From Thermoleophilaceae bacterium (lineage in GTDB: Bacteria > Actinomycetota > Thermoleophilia > Solirubrobacterales > Thermoleophilaceae): 64,000 nt of DNA. Every line of letters begins with the position of its first letter. Position 1 is the first letter of the stretch. Below, piece after piece: positions 16,172 through 24,603 of this stretch. A program made the position numbers and the translations under genes. Under the pieces are notes generated by a model. That model was given only the letters and a program-made list of their open reading frames with translations. It did not search any database and had not been told where the DNA came from. Location of the stretch: NCBI GenBank assembly GCA_030447905.1, contig JAUJNZ010000007.1:64263-128262 (forward strand), given 5' to 3'.

Positions 16172-17794
16172 ATGGGAGGAGCTGCCCTCTCGCTCCCGCG
16201 CGATCCGCGACGGGCCTCCCGCTCGCTGTCGCTCCTTCGCGACGATCGCCTAACGGCGCGCGCCTCGAAGGGCGACCGCGCCGCGTTCGCCGAGCTTTAC
16301 CGGCGCCATCACCAGCGGCTCTTTCGTTACTGCCTGGCCATACTTCACGATGCCGAGGACGCCGCCGACGCGCTCCAGACGACGATGGCCAAGGCGCTGT
16401 CGGCGCTCGAGAGCGGAGAGGCCGTCAGGGGCGTGCGCTCGTGGCTGTTTCGCATCGCCCACAACACTTCGATCGACACCGTGCGTGCGCGGCGGCCCCA
16501 AGCCGACCTCGACGACCTCGGCGAAACGGAGTCCTCGACGCTCACCGCGCCGAGTGCTGCGAGCGAGGCCGAGGGTCGGGCGGAGCTCATCCAGGCGGTG
16601 GCCGACATCCGCGACCTGCCGCACCGCCAGGCCGGCGCCCTCGTCATGCGCGAGCTGGCGGGGCTCGCGTATCCGGAGATAGCGGCCGCATTCGACACCT
16701 CACCCGGCAACGCACGCCAGCTCGTGCACGGGGCTCGCTCTGCGCTCCACGCGACGCGCCGCGGGCGTGACATGGACTGCGAGGTCGTTCGCCTGACTCT
16801 GGGCGAAGCCGACGGCAAGACTCCCCGCGACCGCCGCGTGCGCGCCCATCTGGCGAGCTGCGAGGACTGTCGCGACTTTCAGCGCTCGATCAGAACCCGT
16901 CGCTCGGCGCTCGCCGGGGTGGTGCCGCCGCTGGCTCCCTGGGCCGCCGGGGACATCCTCGGACGCCTGCTCGAGCGGGGATCGAGGTCGGGAGCCGGTC
17001 TGACCGCAGGGGGAGGGAGCGCCGTGGGCGGGCTCGCGAAGATCGCCGCCGCGCCAGCGGCCGCGAAGCTCGCGGCGGGCGCCGCCGCGGTCGGGACGGC
17101 GGTCGTGGCCGGTGGGTTCATGGCGGCGGATGCAGGCCTCCTGGGCGATGGGGACCGGAGTGGACGCGCCGCTCCGGGGTTCTTGACCCCTGGCGCTCCG
17201 AAGCTGGGGCCCGTGCCCAGGCCGGCACCGGGGCCCGGGCGTGCCGAGAGACGGAGGACCCCGGCGAGCGAGCCTTCTCCCGCCGCCGCCGCGCCGACGC
17301 CCGCGGTCGACCCGGCGGCGCTGGTGCAGCGCGGTCCGGTCTCGCGCATCGAGCCGGCGGTCTCGGACGGAGGGGCGGAGTCAAGGGTCGCCGTGCCCGG
17401 CGAGCCTCCGCTCGAGCTCGATACCGTCCCTCTTTCCGACCGGCCCACCCTGAACGCCTCCGGAGCCGTCGAGGTCCGGGTCGACCGGGATATCCGAGTG
17501 GACGTAGAGGAGGACGTAGAGGTCTTGGCCAACCGAGAGGTCCGAGTCCCCCGAGAGGTCCGAGTCCCCCGAGAGGTCGGCGACCCACCTGATCTCCCCG
17601 CCGCGCCCGACGTCCCGGTTGTCGATCCGCCGGACGTCACGCCCGTGGACTCGCCGGACGTCACGCCCGTGGACCCGCCCGACTTGCCTCCGGTGGACGG
17701 CACCGAGCCACCGGTGGCCGGCGCCGCCGCCGACTCGCCCGGCGCCGACTGGGGCGGCGAGAGCTCCGGGAGCCAGGCGGCGCCCGACTCCTGA
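16172..17794 (+). CDS. ECF sigma factor fused to an anti-sigma zinc finger, membrane helix and Pro-rich tail
   Basis: 540 residues from the ATG at 16172 (GTG codons upstream are alternatives). Residues 35-75 are sigma region 2 (AFAELYRRHHQRLFRY) and about 135-195 region 4 (ELAGLAYPEIAAAFDTSPGNARQLVHGAR). A zinc-binding anti-sigma-like motif follows (His226, Cys230, Cys233 in HLASCEDC), then a hydrophobic helix (about 293-318) and some 220 residues of low-complexity Pro/Asp/Val-rich sequence with short repeats (VPREVRVPREV; PDVTPVD). Sigma factor and tether are thus one polypeptide, presumably held at the membrane. Confidence 0.85.
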   Translation: MGGAALSLPRDPRRASRSLSLLRDDRLTARASKGDRAAFAELYRRHHQRLFRYCLAILHDAEDAADALQTTMAKALSALESGEAVRGVRSWLFRIAHNTSIDTVRARRPQADLDDLGETESSTLTAPSAASEAEGRAELIQAVADIRDLPHRQAGALVMRELAGLAYPEIAAAFDTSPGNARQLVHGARSALHATRRGRDMDCEVVRLTLGEADGKTPRDRRVRAHLASCEDCRDFQRSIRTRRSALAGVVPPLAPWAAGDILGRLLERGSRSGAGLTAGGGSAVGGLAKIAAAPAAAKLAAGAAAVGTAVVAGGFMAADAGLLGDGDRSGRAAPGFLTPGAPKLGPVPRPAPGPGRAERRRTPASEPSPAAAAPTPAVDPAALVQRGPVSRIEPAVSDGGAESRVAVPGEPPLELDTVPLSDRPTLNASGAVEVRVDRDIRVDVEEDVEVLANREVRVPREVRVPREVGDPPDLPAAPDVPVVDPPDVTPVDSPDVTPVDPPDLPPVDGTEPPVAGAAADSPGADWGGESSGSQAAPDS

Positions 17795-17819
17795 GCTCGT
17801 CGGCTCCCGCCGCGAGGAC

Positions 17820-18245
17820 CTACGCCGCCGCGACGACCTCGAAGTCGTCGTCGAGGTGCTGGTGCGACGGACAGTAGAGGCTGCCCGGCACCGGCGTGCG
17901 CTGACAGGCCCCGCCCTTGCGCGTCGTCGCGTTGCAACAGAGCGGCGTCCCGTCGCAGCTCATGCCCTGCTCGGCGTAACGGTCGACCAGGCTCGCGGCG
18001 AGCGTCATATGGCGCTCGATGACCTGGTGCACACGCAGCTGTCGCGAGAGCGGAAACAGGACGCGCACGTCGTTGAAAAGCGTCCGCGTCGGATGGGCGA
18101 AGTAGTGGCGGTCGCTCGCGAGCCGATTCACGGAGGCCTCGCAAGCCCGGAGCAGCCGTTGCCGGCTCGCGACGGTCGAGCCTCGCCGGTCGGGGGCGAC
18201 GTCGTCGCAGAGCTCCCGGTACATCGAGCGGCTGATCTGGTACAA
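17820..18245 (-). CDS. Protein of unknown function with C-terminal Cys/His motif
   Basis: 141 residues. The N-terminal 90 are helical and charged, without a recognised domain. The last 50 hold a zinc-site-like array: CDGTPLCCNATTRKG, then C-x3-TP and YCPSHQH. This resembles the short CxATTxxGxxC...YCxxH module found in DUF5763-like proteins. A TTG start with GAAGGG just upstream is used here; ATG at 18224 is an alternative. It converges with the sigma-factor gene over 25 bases. Confidence 0.6.
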   Translation of the reverse strand: MYQISRSMYRELCDDVAPDRRGSTVASRQRLLRACEASVNRLASDRHYFAHPTRTLFNDVRVLFPLSRQLRVHQVIERHMTLAASLVDRYAEQGMSCDGTPLCCNATTRKGGACQRTPVPGSLYCPSHQHLDDDFEVVAAA

Positions 18246-18332
18246 GCGGCCCTTCCCTTCCTCACGGCGCTCGGCGCCCTTTGATTGCGGGCGATTGTGC
18301 CAGGCAGTTATGAAGGCTCTTCGGTGGCTCGC

Positions 18333-18348
18333 GTTAAGCGGTGTTAAG
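18333..18348. promoter_or_regulatory. Direct repeat GTTAAG x2, 10-base period
   Basis: GTTAAG at 18333-18338 and 18343-18348 lie on the same helix face in the 156-base gap between nadB and the Cys/His gene, roughly 90 bases upstream of the latter. In such GC-rich DNA paired TTAA cores are conspicuous. They could be a binding site or part of a promoter; no partner site is seen elsewhere. Confidence 0.25.
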
Positions 18349-18401
18349 GCGCTCCAGCAGGTAATTAGCGGCCTGGGCGGCGTGCCCGCACTCGGCCGAG
18401 C

Positions 18402-19919
18402 TCAGTCCCAGGGCTCCGGCGCCGGCGGCTGGCCGGGGCGGACGATGAAGTGCTTGCCGTCGAGGACGGGGTCGGCTCTCGGGCGATCGGTACGGCGGTG
18501 GGCGCCGCGGCTCTCGGCCCGGGCGAGCGCCGTGGAAGCGATCGCCCGGGCGAGCGGGTAGGAGTCCCGAGCGAGGACCTGGAGGCCGACCTCGGTACGC
18601 TCGAGGCCGGCGTGACGCCACAGCGCCCGCCGGGTGGCCGCCGGCGGCGGCTCGAGCGCCGCGGCGAAATCACGGTCGGCTGGCGCCGCCGCGGTGGGCG
18701 GCGGCTCGGACAGCGCCGCGGCGGCCGCGCGGCGGCCGAACACGAGGCACTCGGCGAGCGAGTTCGAGGCCAGCCGGTTGGCGCCGTGAAGCCCCGTGCA
18801 GGCGCATTCTCCCACGGCGAAGAGGCCCGGGACGGTCGAGCGTCCCTCGAGGTCGGTAGCCACTCCGCCCATCGTGTAGTGGGCGGCCGGCGCGACCGGT
18901 ACGGGCTCGTGCCGAGGATCGAGGCCCGACTCGCCGAGGGCGGCGGCCACGTTCGGAAAGCGTGTGGGGTCGATGGAGCGCATGTCGAGTCGCACTCGGG
19001 CCTGCGGGCGAGCCCGCAACTCGGCCTCGATGGCGATCGCCACCTCGTCGCGCGGAGCGAGCTCGTCGACGAAGCGCTCGCCGGCCTCGTTGACGAGCAC
19101 AGCACCCTCCCCGCGGAGCGCCTCGGTGAGCAGGAACCCGTCACGGCCGCCACCGCAGGCGAGCGCGGTGGGATGGAACTGGACGAGCTCGAGGTCGGCG
19201 AGTGCGGCTCCGGCGGCGGCGGCGAGGTTGAGGCCCGCGCCGACCGCGCCGGGAGGGTTCGTCGTGCGCTCCCACAGGGCGGCGGCCCCGCCCGTGGAGA
19301 GGACGACGCCGGGGGCGCGGACCTCGACCACTGCCGGCCGAACCGAAGCCTCTCCGGCCAGCGAGGCCACGAGCCCCACGCACCGTCCCTCGTGGGTGCG
19401 GAGCGCGACCGCGGTCGCCTCCTCGACCATCTCGACGCCCTGGTCGGTTGCCGCGAGCGCCGACAGGCAACGGGTGATACGGCGACCGGTCGCGCTACCG
19501 TCCGCGTGCGCTACCCGCCGTCGCGAATGACCGCCCTCGAGACCGAGGCTGAGCGCGCCGCGGCCGTCGGCGTCGAAGCGGACGCCGAGCCCCTCGAGGT
19601 CGAGCACGCATTCGGCCGCCTCGCCGCAAAGCACTCGCACGGCGCTTTCCCGCGCGGCGCCCCGGCCCGCCGCCAGTGTGTCCCGGGCATGAAGCTCCGG
19701 CGAGTCGTCGGCCGCGAGGGCCGCGGCGATCCCGCCCTGGGCCCAGTAGCTGGCCGAGGCCGAAAGCGGCGAGCGCGATACGAGCGCCACTCGAGCGTTC
19801 GCCCGGCGCGCGCAGAGGGCGGTGTAGAGACCCGCCACCCCGGCCCCGACCACGGCTAGGTCAACCTCGAGGGCACCGCCGGTCGCCGCCGGTGGATACG
19901 AGGGAGTGCGGGCGGCCAC
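18402..19919 (-). CDS. nadB: L-aspartate oxidase
   Basis: 505 residues. FAD-binding GAGVAGLYTAL is at residues 25-35. Catalytic-domain motifs of the fumarate reductase/aspartate oxidase family follow: ASYWAQGGIAAAL, GGHSRRRVAH, LVQFHPTAL, PAAHYTMGGV and GANRLASNSL. The enzyme oxidises aspartate to iminoaspartate for quinolinate and NAD synthesis. nadA and nadC, its usual neighbours, are not in this window. It is divergent from the HDAC-like gene with 23 bases between the two starts, so the promoters must overlap. GTG start. Confidence 0.93.
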   Translation of the reverse strand: MAARTPSYPPAATGGALEVDLAVVGAGVAGLYTALCARRANARVALVSRSPLSASASYWAQGGIAAALAADDSPELHARDTLAAGRGAARESAVRVLCGEAAECVLDLEGLGVRFDADGRGALSLGLEGGHSRRRVAHADGSATGRRITRCLSALAATDQGVEMVEEATAVALRTHEGRCVGLVASLAGEASVRPAVVEVRAPGVVLSTGGAAALWERTTNPPGAVGAGLNLAAAAGAALADLELVQFHPTALACGGGRDGFLLTEALRGEGAVLVNEAGERFVDELAPRDEVAIAIEAELRARPQARVRLDMRSIDPTRFPNVAAALGESGLDPRHEPVPVAPAAHYTMGGVATDLEGRSTVPGLFAVGECACTGLHGANRLASNSLAECLVFGRRAAAAALSEPPPTAAAPADRDFAAALEPPPAATRRALWRHAGLERTEVGLQVLARDSYPLARAIASTALARAESRGAHRRTDRPRADPVLDGKHFIVRPGQPPAPEPWD

Positions 19920-19942
19920 TGTCGGGAAGGAACCGTACTCGC

Positions 19943-20953
19943 ATGGGGCAGCCGATCCTCTTTCGCCACGCCTCCTCGCTCGAGCACAAGACCGGCGGCC
20001 ACCCCGAGGGCTCGGGTCGCATCGAGGCGATCGAGACCGAGCTCTCCCGGCACGACTGGCTGGATTGGGAGCAACGCGAGGCCCCGGCGGTCGATCTCGA
20101 CGTCCTGAGGGCCGTCCACACCAATGGCCACGTCGAGGCCGTCGAGGCCATGAGCGAGCGCGGGGGAGGGGCCTTCGACGCCGACACCGTGGCGAGCGAG
20201 GGCTCCTACGTCGCCGCGCTGCACGCCGCCGGTGGGGCCTGCGCCATGGTGGAGGCCCTGCTCGGCGGCGAGGCGCCCGTCGGCTTCTGTGCCCTGAGGC
20301 CCCCTGGGCATCACGCCGAGCCCGGCCGGGCGATGGGCTTCTGCCTGTTCAACAACGTCGCCGTGGCCGCGCGTCACGCCCTCGACGCGCACGGCGCACG
20401 GCGGGTGTTCGTCCTCGACTGGGACGTCCACCACGGCAACGGTACGAACGACATCTTCCACGCGAGCGAGGAGGTCCTGTTCGCGAGCATCCATCAGTCG
20501 CCGCTCTTTCCCGGCACGGGTAAGCTCGAGGACTCGGGGTCGGAAGCGGGGGAGGGCTTCACGATCAACCTGCCGGTGCCCGCGGGCTCCGGCGAGGACG
20601 TCTGGCTGGGCCTCGTCGAGCACGTCGTCGCACCGGCCGCGCGCGCCTTCGAGCCCGACCTCGTCCTGGTCTCGGCCGGCTTCGATGCCCACAGCGCCGA
20701 TCCGCTCGCCCAGTGCCGGCTCGAGGAGAGCTCCTTCGCCGAACTGGCCCGCCACGCGCGGGCGATCGCCGACGCGGCCGGCGTACCGGTGGGAGCGGTG
20801 CTCGAGGGGGGTTACGAGGTAAGCGCGCTGGCGGCGTCTGTGGCGGCGACGCTCCCGGCGCTCGCCGCGGGTGGCGAGCCGCGCTCGGTTGAGCGCGACG
20901 GGCACGCCGAGCGTGCGGTCGAGCAGGTCGGCCGCTTCTGGGCCCTCGGCTAG
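19943..20953 (+). CDS. Histone deacetylase superfamily amidohydrolase
   Basis: 336 residues with the complete zinc-amidohydrolase signature: RPPGHHAEPGRAMGFCLFNN (active-site His pair 123-124), DWDVHHGNGT (zinc ligands Asp161 and His163) and SAGFDAHSADP (third ligand). Bacterial members deacylate small acetylated amines, polyamines or acetoin-pathway proteins; this one cannot be placed more precisely. ATG at 19943 was chosen because the family begins right there (PILFRHASSLEH); the upstream frame is antisense to nadB. Confidence 0.9.
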   Translation: MGQPILFRHASSLEHKTGGHPEGSGRIEAIETELSRHDWLDWEQREAPAVDLDVLRAVHTNGHVEAVEAMSERGGGAFDADTVASEGSYVAALHAAGGACAMVEALLGGEAPVGFCALRPPGHHAEPGRAMGFCLFNNVAVAARHALDAHGARRVFVLDWDVHHGNGTNDIFHASEEVLFASIHQSPLFPGTGKLEDSGSEAGEGFTINLPVPAGSGEDVWLGLVEHVVAPAARAFEPDLVLVSAGFDAHSADPLAQCRLEESSFAELARHARAIADAAGVPVGAVLEGGYEVSALAASVAATLPALAAGGEPRSVERDGHAERAVEQVGRFWALG

Positions 20954-21117
20954 ACCGTGGGGCGGACGTGGTCCCACGCGTGGGCTCACCGCGGCTGTCG
21001 CGTAATCCGACGCCGACGAGCCCTCGTCGCGTGTGCCGCGGTAATCGGCCCCGGTCGCACGGAAGGAGCTACACCGTCTTTTTACCCTGTCGCACCGAGC
21101 CGTGCCACCATGGACGC

Positions 21118-21993
21118 ATGGCCGAGCGGCCCCGTCCCGACCTGCCGATCGCGGTCTTCGACTCCGGCGTCGGCGGGCTGACCGTCTTGCACGAGTGCCT
21201 GGTCTCGCTTCCGCACGAGGACTTCGTCTACCTCGGCGACACCGCGCGCTTTCCCTACGGTCGCCGTTCGGTGGACGAGCTGCGCGCCTTCACGCTGGAG
21301 CTCGCGGACCTGCTGCTCGCCGAGGGGGCCAAGCTGCTCGTCGTCGCCTGCAACTCGGCGACCGCGGCGGCGGTGGGCAGTCTGCGCGAGCGTCTGGCGG
21401 GACGCGTCGGGGTGGTGTCGGTGGTCGGGCCGGAGTCGCGGCTCGCTGCTGAGGCTACCCGCAACGGCCGCATCGGCCTGCTGGCCACTCCGGCCACCGT
21501 CGCGAGCGGCGCTTACGACCGCGCGCTCGCCGCCGAGGCGCCCGCGGCCACGCTCGAGTCGGTGGCCGCCCCCGAGCTCGCCCCCCTGATCCAGGCCGGC
21601 GGCGAGATCGACGCGCTCGTCGTCGACTGCGTCGAGCGGGTGTGCGCGCCGCTGCGGGCGGCGGCGGTCGACACGGTGATCCTCGGCTGCACCCACTACC
21701 CGCTCGTGAGCCCGATCCTCCAGCGCACGCTCGGTCGGGGCGTAGAGATCGTGACGTCGGGCGCGGCGATCGCGGACGAGATCGACCGCGAGCTGTGCGC
21801 GTGGGGTCTCGAGCGCCCTGAGTCGCGCCGCGGCTCCTACCGCTTCCGGTGCTCGGGCGACCCCGAGGCCTTCCGGAGGGCCGGAACACGCTTCCTTCAG
21901 CTCCCGCTCGGCGAAGTGCGCCACGTCGAGGTCTCCTCATGCGGGGCCGACGAGGCGGACGAAGCTTCGCGGTCCCAGCGGGCAGCCGCATGA
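21118..21993 (+). CDS. murI: Glutamate racemase
   Basis: 291 residues. Family motifs are in order: IAVFDSGVGGLTV, YLGDTARFPYG, VVACNSATA (first catalytic Cys) and ILGCTHYPL (second catalytic Cys). It supplies D-glutamate for peptidoglycan. The 164-base region upstream contains TACCCT (21084-21089) preceded by a T-run, a likely promoter. The stop codon overlaps the rph start by 4 bases. Confidence 0.95.
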   Translation: MAERPRPDLPIAVFDSGVGGLTVLHECLVSLPHEDFVYLGDTARFPYGRRSVDELRAFTLELADLLLAEGAKLLVVACNSATAAAVGSLRERLAGRVGVVSVVGPESRLAAEATRNGRIGLLATPATVASGAYDRALAAEAPAATLESVAAPELAPLIQAGGEIDALVVDCVERVCAPLRAAAVDTVILGCTHYPLVSPILQRTLGRGVEIVTSGAAIADEIDRELCAWGLERPESRRGSYRFRCSGDPEAFRRAGTRFLQLPLGEVRHVEVSSCGADEADEASRSQRAAA

Positions 21994-22715
21994 GGCCGGA
22001 CGGCCGCGAGCCCGGCGAGCTGCGTCCGGTCGAGATCGCTCCGGGCTTCGTGCGGACCGCGACGGGCTCGGCTCTGATCGCCCAGGGCGGTACGCGCGTG
22101 ATCTGCACCGCATCCGCGGTCGACTCGGTTCCCCGCTGGATGTCCGGCCGCGGCCGGGGATGGGTGACCGCCGAGTACGGGATGCTTCCGGCCTCGACCG
22201 GCGAGCGCAAGCAGCGCGACGTCTCGCGCGGGCGCCCCGACGGACGCACCGTCGAGATCCAGCGGCTGATCGGCCGCTCGCTGCGCGGCGTCGTCGATTT
22301 CGAGGCGCTCGGAGAAAGGACGATCTATATCGACTGCGACGTGCTCGAGGCGGACGGGGGAACCCGCTGCGCAGCCATCACCGGGGGCTATGCTGCGCTC
22401 CAGCTCGCCCTGGCTGCGCTGGTCGAGCAGGGAAAGCTCGCCCGGCTGCCGGTCAACGGCTCGGTGGCCGCGGTCTCGTGCGGCATGGTCGAGGGGGAGG
22501 CGCTGCTCGACCTCGACTACGCGGAGGACTCGACCGCCGACGTCGACATGAACGTGATCATGGCCGGCGATGGCGGGCTGTTCGAGGTCCAGGCGACGGG
22601 CGAGCGCAACCCGCTGTCGCGCGCCTCGCTCGACGCCCTGCTCGAGATCGCCGCACAGGGGATCGAGCGCCTCCGGGACGCACAGGCCGAGGCGACCGGC
22701 GGCCTTCCCCGGTGA
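21990..22715 (+). CDS. rph: Ribonuclease PH
   Basis: 241 residues, normal length. Typical features are MRPDGREPGELRPV at the start, GRGRGWVTAEYGMLP, the RNA-binding arginines in RPDGRTVEIQRLIGRSLR and the metal-binding YAEDSTADVDMN. RNase PH trims the 3' ends of tRNA precursors with phosphate as attacking group. ATGA overlap with murI and a 31-base gap to rdgB make a murI-rph-rdgB operon. Confidence 0.95.
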   Translation: MRPDGREPGELRPVEIAPGFVRTATGSALIAQGGTRVICTASAVDSVPRWMSGRGRGWVTAEYGMLPASTGERKQRDVSRGRPDGRTVEIQRLIGRSLRGVVDFEALGERTIYIDCDVLEADGGTRCAAITGGYAALQLALAALVEQGKLARLPVNGSVAAVSCGMVEGEALLDLDYAEDSTADVDMNVIMAGDGGLFEVQATGERNPLSRASLDALLEIAAQGIERLRDAQAEATGGLPR

Positions 22716-22746
22716 GGACGCTCGGCTGACGCCGCTTCTGACCCCG

Positions 22747-23349
22747 ATGGTCGCCACGCTCGTGCTCGCCTCGCGCAACGTCCACAAGGTGCGGGAGCTC
22801 GGGGCCCTGCTCGCTCCTTGGTCGCTCGAGCCCCTTCCCGCCGGGATCGATCTTCCGCCGGAGAACGGTGAGACGTATGCGGCGAACGCCATCCTCAAGG
22901 CGGAGGCCGCCGCACTCGCCACCGGCCGCCTGACCCTTGCCGACGACTCCGGGATCGAGGCCGCCGCCCTCGCCGGCGCCCCCGGGGTGCGCTCGGCCCG
23001 TTTCGCCGGCGAGGGGGCGAGCGAGGAGGAGAACCTGGCCAAGCTCCTCCGGGAGGTCCCTCTCGCCGGCGATCGCCGCGTCGCCTACGTGTGCGCGCTG
23101 GCCTTCGCCGAGCCCGCGAGCGGCGATCCGCCGCACGTCTTCGAGGCCCGCTGTGAAGGTCTCCTCGCCCCGACGCCCCGGGGAGGGGAGGGCTTCGGCT
23201 ACGACCCGGCCTTCCTCCCGCTCGACGGTGCCGACGGGCGCACGATGGCCGAGCTCACTCCGGCCGAGAAGGACGCGATCAGCCACCGGGGTCGGGCCGC
23301 GCGCGCGCTCGTCTCCTGGCTCGCCGAGCGCGGGGGCCGGGGCGAGTGA
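22747..23349 (+). CDS. rdgB: XTP/dITP diphosphatase (Ham1/RdgB)
   Basis: 200 residues. It begins VATLVLASRNVHKVREL and carries LADDSGIEAAALAGAPGVRSAR, GFGYDPAFLP and the C-terminal KDAISHRGRA, all diagnostic of this house-cleaning pyrophosphatase that removes deaminated purine triphosphates. The rph-rdgB order is common in bacteria. Start at ATG 22747 matches the family N-terminus. Confidence 0.95.
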   Translation: MVATLVLASRNVHKVRELGALLAPWSLEPLPAGIDLPPENGETYAANAILKAEAAALATGRLTLADDSGIEAAALAGAPGVRSARFAGEGASEEENLAKLLREVPLAGDRRVAYVCALAFAEPASGDPPHVFEARCEGLLAPTPRGGEGFGYDPAFLPLDGADGRTMAELTPAEKDAISHRGRAARALVSWLAERGGRGE

Positions 23350-23413
23350 CCCCAGCGGCCTCGCCGCGCGAACGTGCCGGCCGGAGCGGCGGCGGAGCCC
23401 GGCCCTCAGCCGG

Positions 23414-23554
23414 TCAGCGCACGTTGACAGCGGCCGCCGCGGCCACGGCGAGCAGCACGAAGAAGTAGCCCACGTAGCCGCTCAGGAACACGAGCACGGC
23501 GGCGATGACGAACACCGCGACGGTTATGAGCCACGAGATCCTGATGGGGTCCAC
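23414..23554 (-). CDS. Small membrane protein, 46 residues
   Basis: Read directly from the minus strand: MDPIRISWLITVAVFVIAAV, then LVFLSGYVGYFFVLLA and an Ala-rich end (AVNVR). Two closely spaced hydrophobic helices separated by SGYVGY. GTG start at 23554. The hydrophobic pattern and G/C third positions look like a real gene rather than chance. Divergent from the 23574 gene by 19 bases. No known function. Confidence 0.5.
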   Translation of the reverse strand: MDPIRISWLITVAVFVIAAVLVFLSGYVGYFFVLLAVAAAAAVNVR

Positions 23555-23573
23555 GGAGGTATTCTCGCCTTAC

Positions 23574-23927
23574 GTGCCGTCCGCTCTCACACCCGAGCTG
23601 GCGCTGGGTCACCTCGGCGAGCTGTCCGGCGACGTGCGTGCGGCGGTGCTGCTCGACGCGAACGGAGAGCTCGCGGCCGGAGACCCGGAAAAACGTGGGA
23701 CCGCAGATGAGCTGCGGGAGCTCGTGCTCGAGCTGCTCGCGACCGCCGATGCCGCCGACGAGAAGGCGGTCGCAGAGATCGAGGTCACCGGCCCGACCGG
23801 CGCGGTCTTCGTCGTTCGCGGGCGGAGGTTCACGCTCGCCGTCGTTACGGACCGGTTTGCGCTCTCGTCGCTGATTCGCTACGACCTGCGCCGCGTGCTG
23901 GCCGACCTCGATCGGGGACCGGGGTGA
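23574..23927 (+). CDS. Hypothetical protein, possibly roadblock/LC7-like
   Basis: 117 residues from the GTG at 23574, preceded by TATTCT (23560-23565) 8 bases away. The alternation of helix (LRELVLELLATADAA) and strands (AAVLLDANGELAAG, AVFVVRGRRFTLAVVTDRF) is reminiscent of small roadblock/LC7 or profilin-like folds, but this is a structural impression only. It overlaps the next gene by GTGA, so the two are coupled. Confidence 0.55.
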   Translation: MPSALTPELALGHLGELSGDVRAAVLLDANGELAAGDPEKRGTADELRELVLELLATADAADEKAVAEIEVTGPTGAVFVVRGRRFTLAVVTDRFALSSLIRYDLRRVLADLDRGPG

Positions 23928-24253
23928 AACACCGCGGCGGGAGGGTCGGGCGAATCACCGGGATCGCCGAGGGCGTGGCGGCGGCGGCGCGCCGGCGACA
24001 GCGCGGGCGAGCGCCGCGCGTCGTCCTGTACGACGAGCGCGGTCATCCACGGCTGCTCCCGCCCGGGGCGCCCGCCTTCGAGGACCTCGTAGCCGCCGCC
24101 GCCCGGATTGGCGAGCTTTCGGAGGAACGGCCGGAGTCCGGTCCGGCTCCGAGTGCAGACCAAGGAAGCAAAGCGTCCACCGGCGATGTTAGCGTGCCAT
24201 ATCCGCAGGTGGGGAAGCGCCACGAAAAGGTACGCCAGAGGAGGAACGCGTGA
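23924..24253 (+). CDS. Small hypothetical protein
   Basis: 109 residues, GTG start overlapping the previous stop by 4 bases, stop overlapping the HU start by 4. The first 70 residues (Arg-rich, then VVLYDERGHPRLLPPGAPAFEDLVAAAARIGEL) look coding. The last 35 are of mixed composition and contain TAGCGT (24190-24195), probably the HU promoter's -10 box. No family recognised. Confidence 0.45.
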   Translation: MKHRGGRVGRITGIAEGVAAAARRRQRGRAPRVVLYDERGHPRLLPPGAPAFEDLVAAAARIGELSEERPESGPAPSADQGSKASTGDVSVPYPQVGKRHEKVRQRRNA

Positions 24254-24528
24254 CGAAGGCTGAGATAGTCGATCAGGTCGCCGCCGAGGCCGATCTATCC
24301 AAGGGGGAGGCGAGCAGGGCAGTCGACGCCGTGCTCAACGCGATCCAGGACGCGCTCGTGCGCGGCAGCGAGGTGAACTTCACCGGCTTCGGCAAGTTCT
24401 CGTCGTCCGAGCGCGCGGCGCGCCAGGGGGTCAACCCGCAGACCGGCGAGCGGATCGAGATCGCCGCCAGCCGCGTGCCGCGCTTCAGCGCCGGCTCAGG
24501 GCTCAAGAAGTCGGTGAAGGGCGGGTAG
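24250..24528 (+). CDS. hup: HU-family DNA-binding protein
   Basis: 92 residues, standard HU length. MTKAEIVDQVAAEADLSKGEA, NFTGFGKFSSSERAARQGVNPQTG (the DNA-intercalating arm with the conserved Pro) and the Lys-rich end are all present. HU bends and compacts DNA. AGAGGAGG lies just upstream of the GTG start, giving a strong ribosome binding site, unlike most neighbours. Confidence 0.95.
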   Translation: MTKAEIVDQVAAEADLSKGEASRAVDAVLNAIQDALVRGSEVNFTGFGKFSSSERAARQGVNPQTGERIEIAASRVPRFSAGSGLKKSVKGG

Positions 24529-24603
24529 CCAGCCGTCGAGCCCGACCGGTCGCCGAGCCCGGGGGCCGAACCCGGGCATTTCGCCGACCGGCTCGCGGCG
24601 CTC

